A DNA stretch of 64,000 nt from Diphasiastrum complanatum (taxonomy: Eukaryota > Streptophyta > Lycopodiopsida > Lycopodiales > Lycopodiaceae). Where the stretch lies: positions 82,285,543 to 82,349,542 of the forward strand of contig CM055092.1 of the NCBI GenBank assembly GCA_029204225.1. Reading direction: 5' to 3'. Under the pieces are notes generated by a model. It was not told where the DNA came from. It made no database searches and was given only the letters and a program-made list of their open reading frames with translations. Position 1 is the stretch's first letter. Every line of letters begins with the position of its first letter. Shown one piece after another: positions 63,601-64,000 of this stretch. Position numbers and translations under genes: made by a program.

Positions 63601-64000
63601 ACGACTGATGTTCCGCATTGATATCCAATTGAACTGAGTGTGATGTAAGTCGTGAAGTAATAACCTAATCCATATAGCTTCTTTTGAAGCTTGACATGCT
63701 GCGATGTACTCTCCTTCGGTGAAGAAAGCGCAATTGATTTATGCTTCCTTGATTTCCATGAAATCGGCCCCTTGCCAAATGGAAACAGAACCCAAAGGTA
63801 GATTTTTTGGTAGAGACTGTTCCTCCCTAATCTGAGTCGGAGTAGCCTCGCAGGACAAGTGGGTCGATAACATTTCCATGATAATATAAAATGTGATCTT
63901 AACTTCCCTGAATATATCTCATCACTCTCTTTAATGCTTTCCAATGAGAGATCCTAGGATTAGACATAAATTGACATAACGTGCTAATAGTGTTTGCTAA
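63600..64000 (-). pseudogene. Copia RNase H fragment, runs off the window
   Basis: On the minus strand, in shifting frames: 'LCQFMSNPRISHWKALKRVMRYIQG', 'YSDSDWGG', 'KKSTFGFCFHLA' and 'AACQASKEAIWIRLLLHDL'. This is the end of RT and the RNase H domain of a Copia pol. Frameshifts and stops are present. The upstream part lies beyond position 64000. Confidence 0.8.

Noticed and set aside
63537-63944. 135-codon minus-strand frame as a novel gene
   Set aside because: It is a frame-shifted reading through a decayed Copia RNase H, whose motifs are found piecewise in the other frames of the same strand.

Overview
This window looks like AT-rich, repeat-dense nuclear DNA from a land plant with a large genome. 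Three things point that way. Copia elements carry a primer-binding site matching initiator tRNA-Met (TGGTATCAGAGC), Gypsy elements carry one matching tRNA-Asp (TGGCGCC.TTGCCG), and the one recognisable host gene is an intron-containing plant amino acid permease (AAP/AAAP family). I cannot name the species. Almost everything else is LTR retrotransposon in different states of decay, nested and truncated into each other. No bacterial-type operon, rRNA, complete tRNA or CRISPR array is visible.

Layout. 1-1740: decayed Copia (LTR end, PBS, gag). 1770-14725: a minus-strand Gypsy family ('G1') with a 3' LTR (1770-2684), an accessory ORF (2697-5423), a motif-rich spacer (11742-12430), RNase H/integrase (12430-14085) and protease (14100-14725). 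It is split by a nearly intact young Copia element (5424-11736; two 862-bp LTRs differing at only two positions I can find; 5-bp target duplication GCGAG). 14730-16626: an unassigned internal region ending in a 654-bp LTR. 16783-32132: pieces of a Copia family ('A'), related to the young element, surrounding an inverted LTR and a decayed plus-strand Gypsy (19797-30284) that also has a spacer with 25-bp repeats and a 3' accessory ORF. 33230-34110: minus-strand Copia RT. 34899-45218: Copia 'B', its 5' LTR split by a minus-strand Gypsy (35281-38721) and its integrase split by a 1.8-kb insertion. 45219-46090: further Copia pieces. 46464-46860: TA tract, palindrome and CT tract. 47120-50274: Gypsy LTR, leader and gag of the G1 family. 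50256-52930: minisatellites, microsatellites and an LTR remnant. 54829-58989: decayed AAP permease gene with a solo LTR in exon 2. 59800-63290: inverted repeat, degenerate tandem repeats and an LTR-like segment. 63392-64000: a third accessory-ORF fragment and a Copia RNase H fragment.

The most interesting pattern is a 3' accessory ORF in the Gypsy elements, seen three times (minus 2697-5423, plus 27230-29090, plus 63392-63600). It has a recognisable N-terminal domain, a Pro/Ser/Thr/Gln-rich linker and a conserved C-terminal domain that ends close to the polypurine tract. Each copy is preceded by a spacer built of short repeated motifs, and the motif differs between families. Placement after pol and the tRNA-Asp primer resemble Athila-type Gypsy elements. 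The short-motif spacers appear both between pol and this ORF and in 5' leaders.

How the parts work together: the Copia pol provides protease, integrase, RT and RNase H. Its LTRs carry repeated CACACGTGTG palindromes that may be transcription-factor sites. Most older elements are clearly dead (stops, deletions, catalytic Asp to Asn changes). Only the 5424-11736 Copia looks recently mobile, and even it has gag and pol in different frames.
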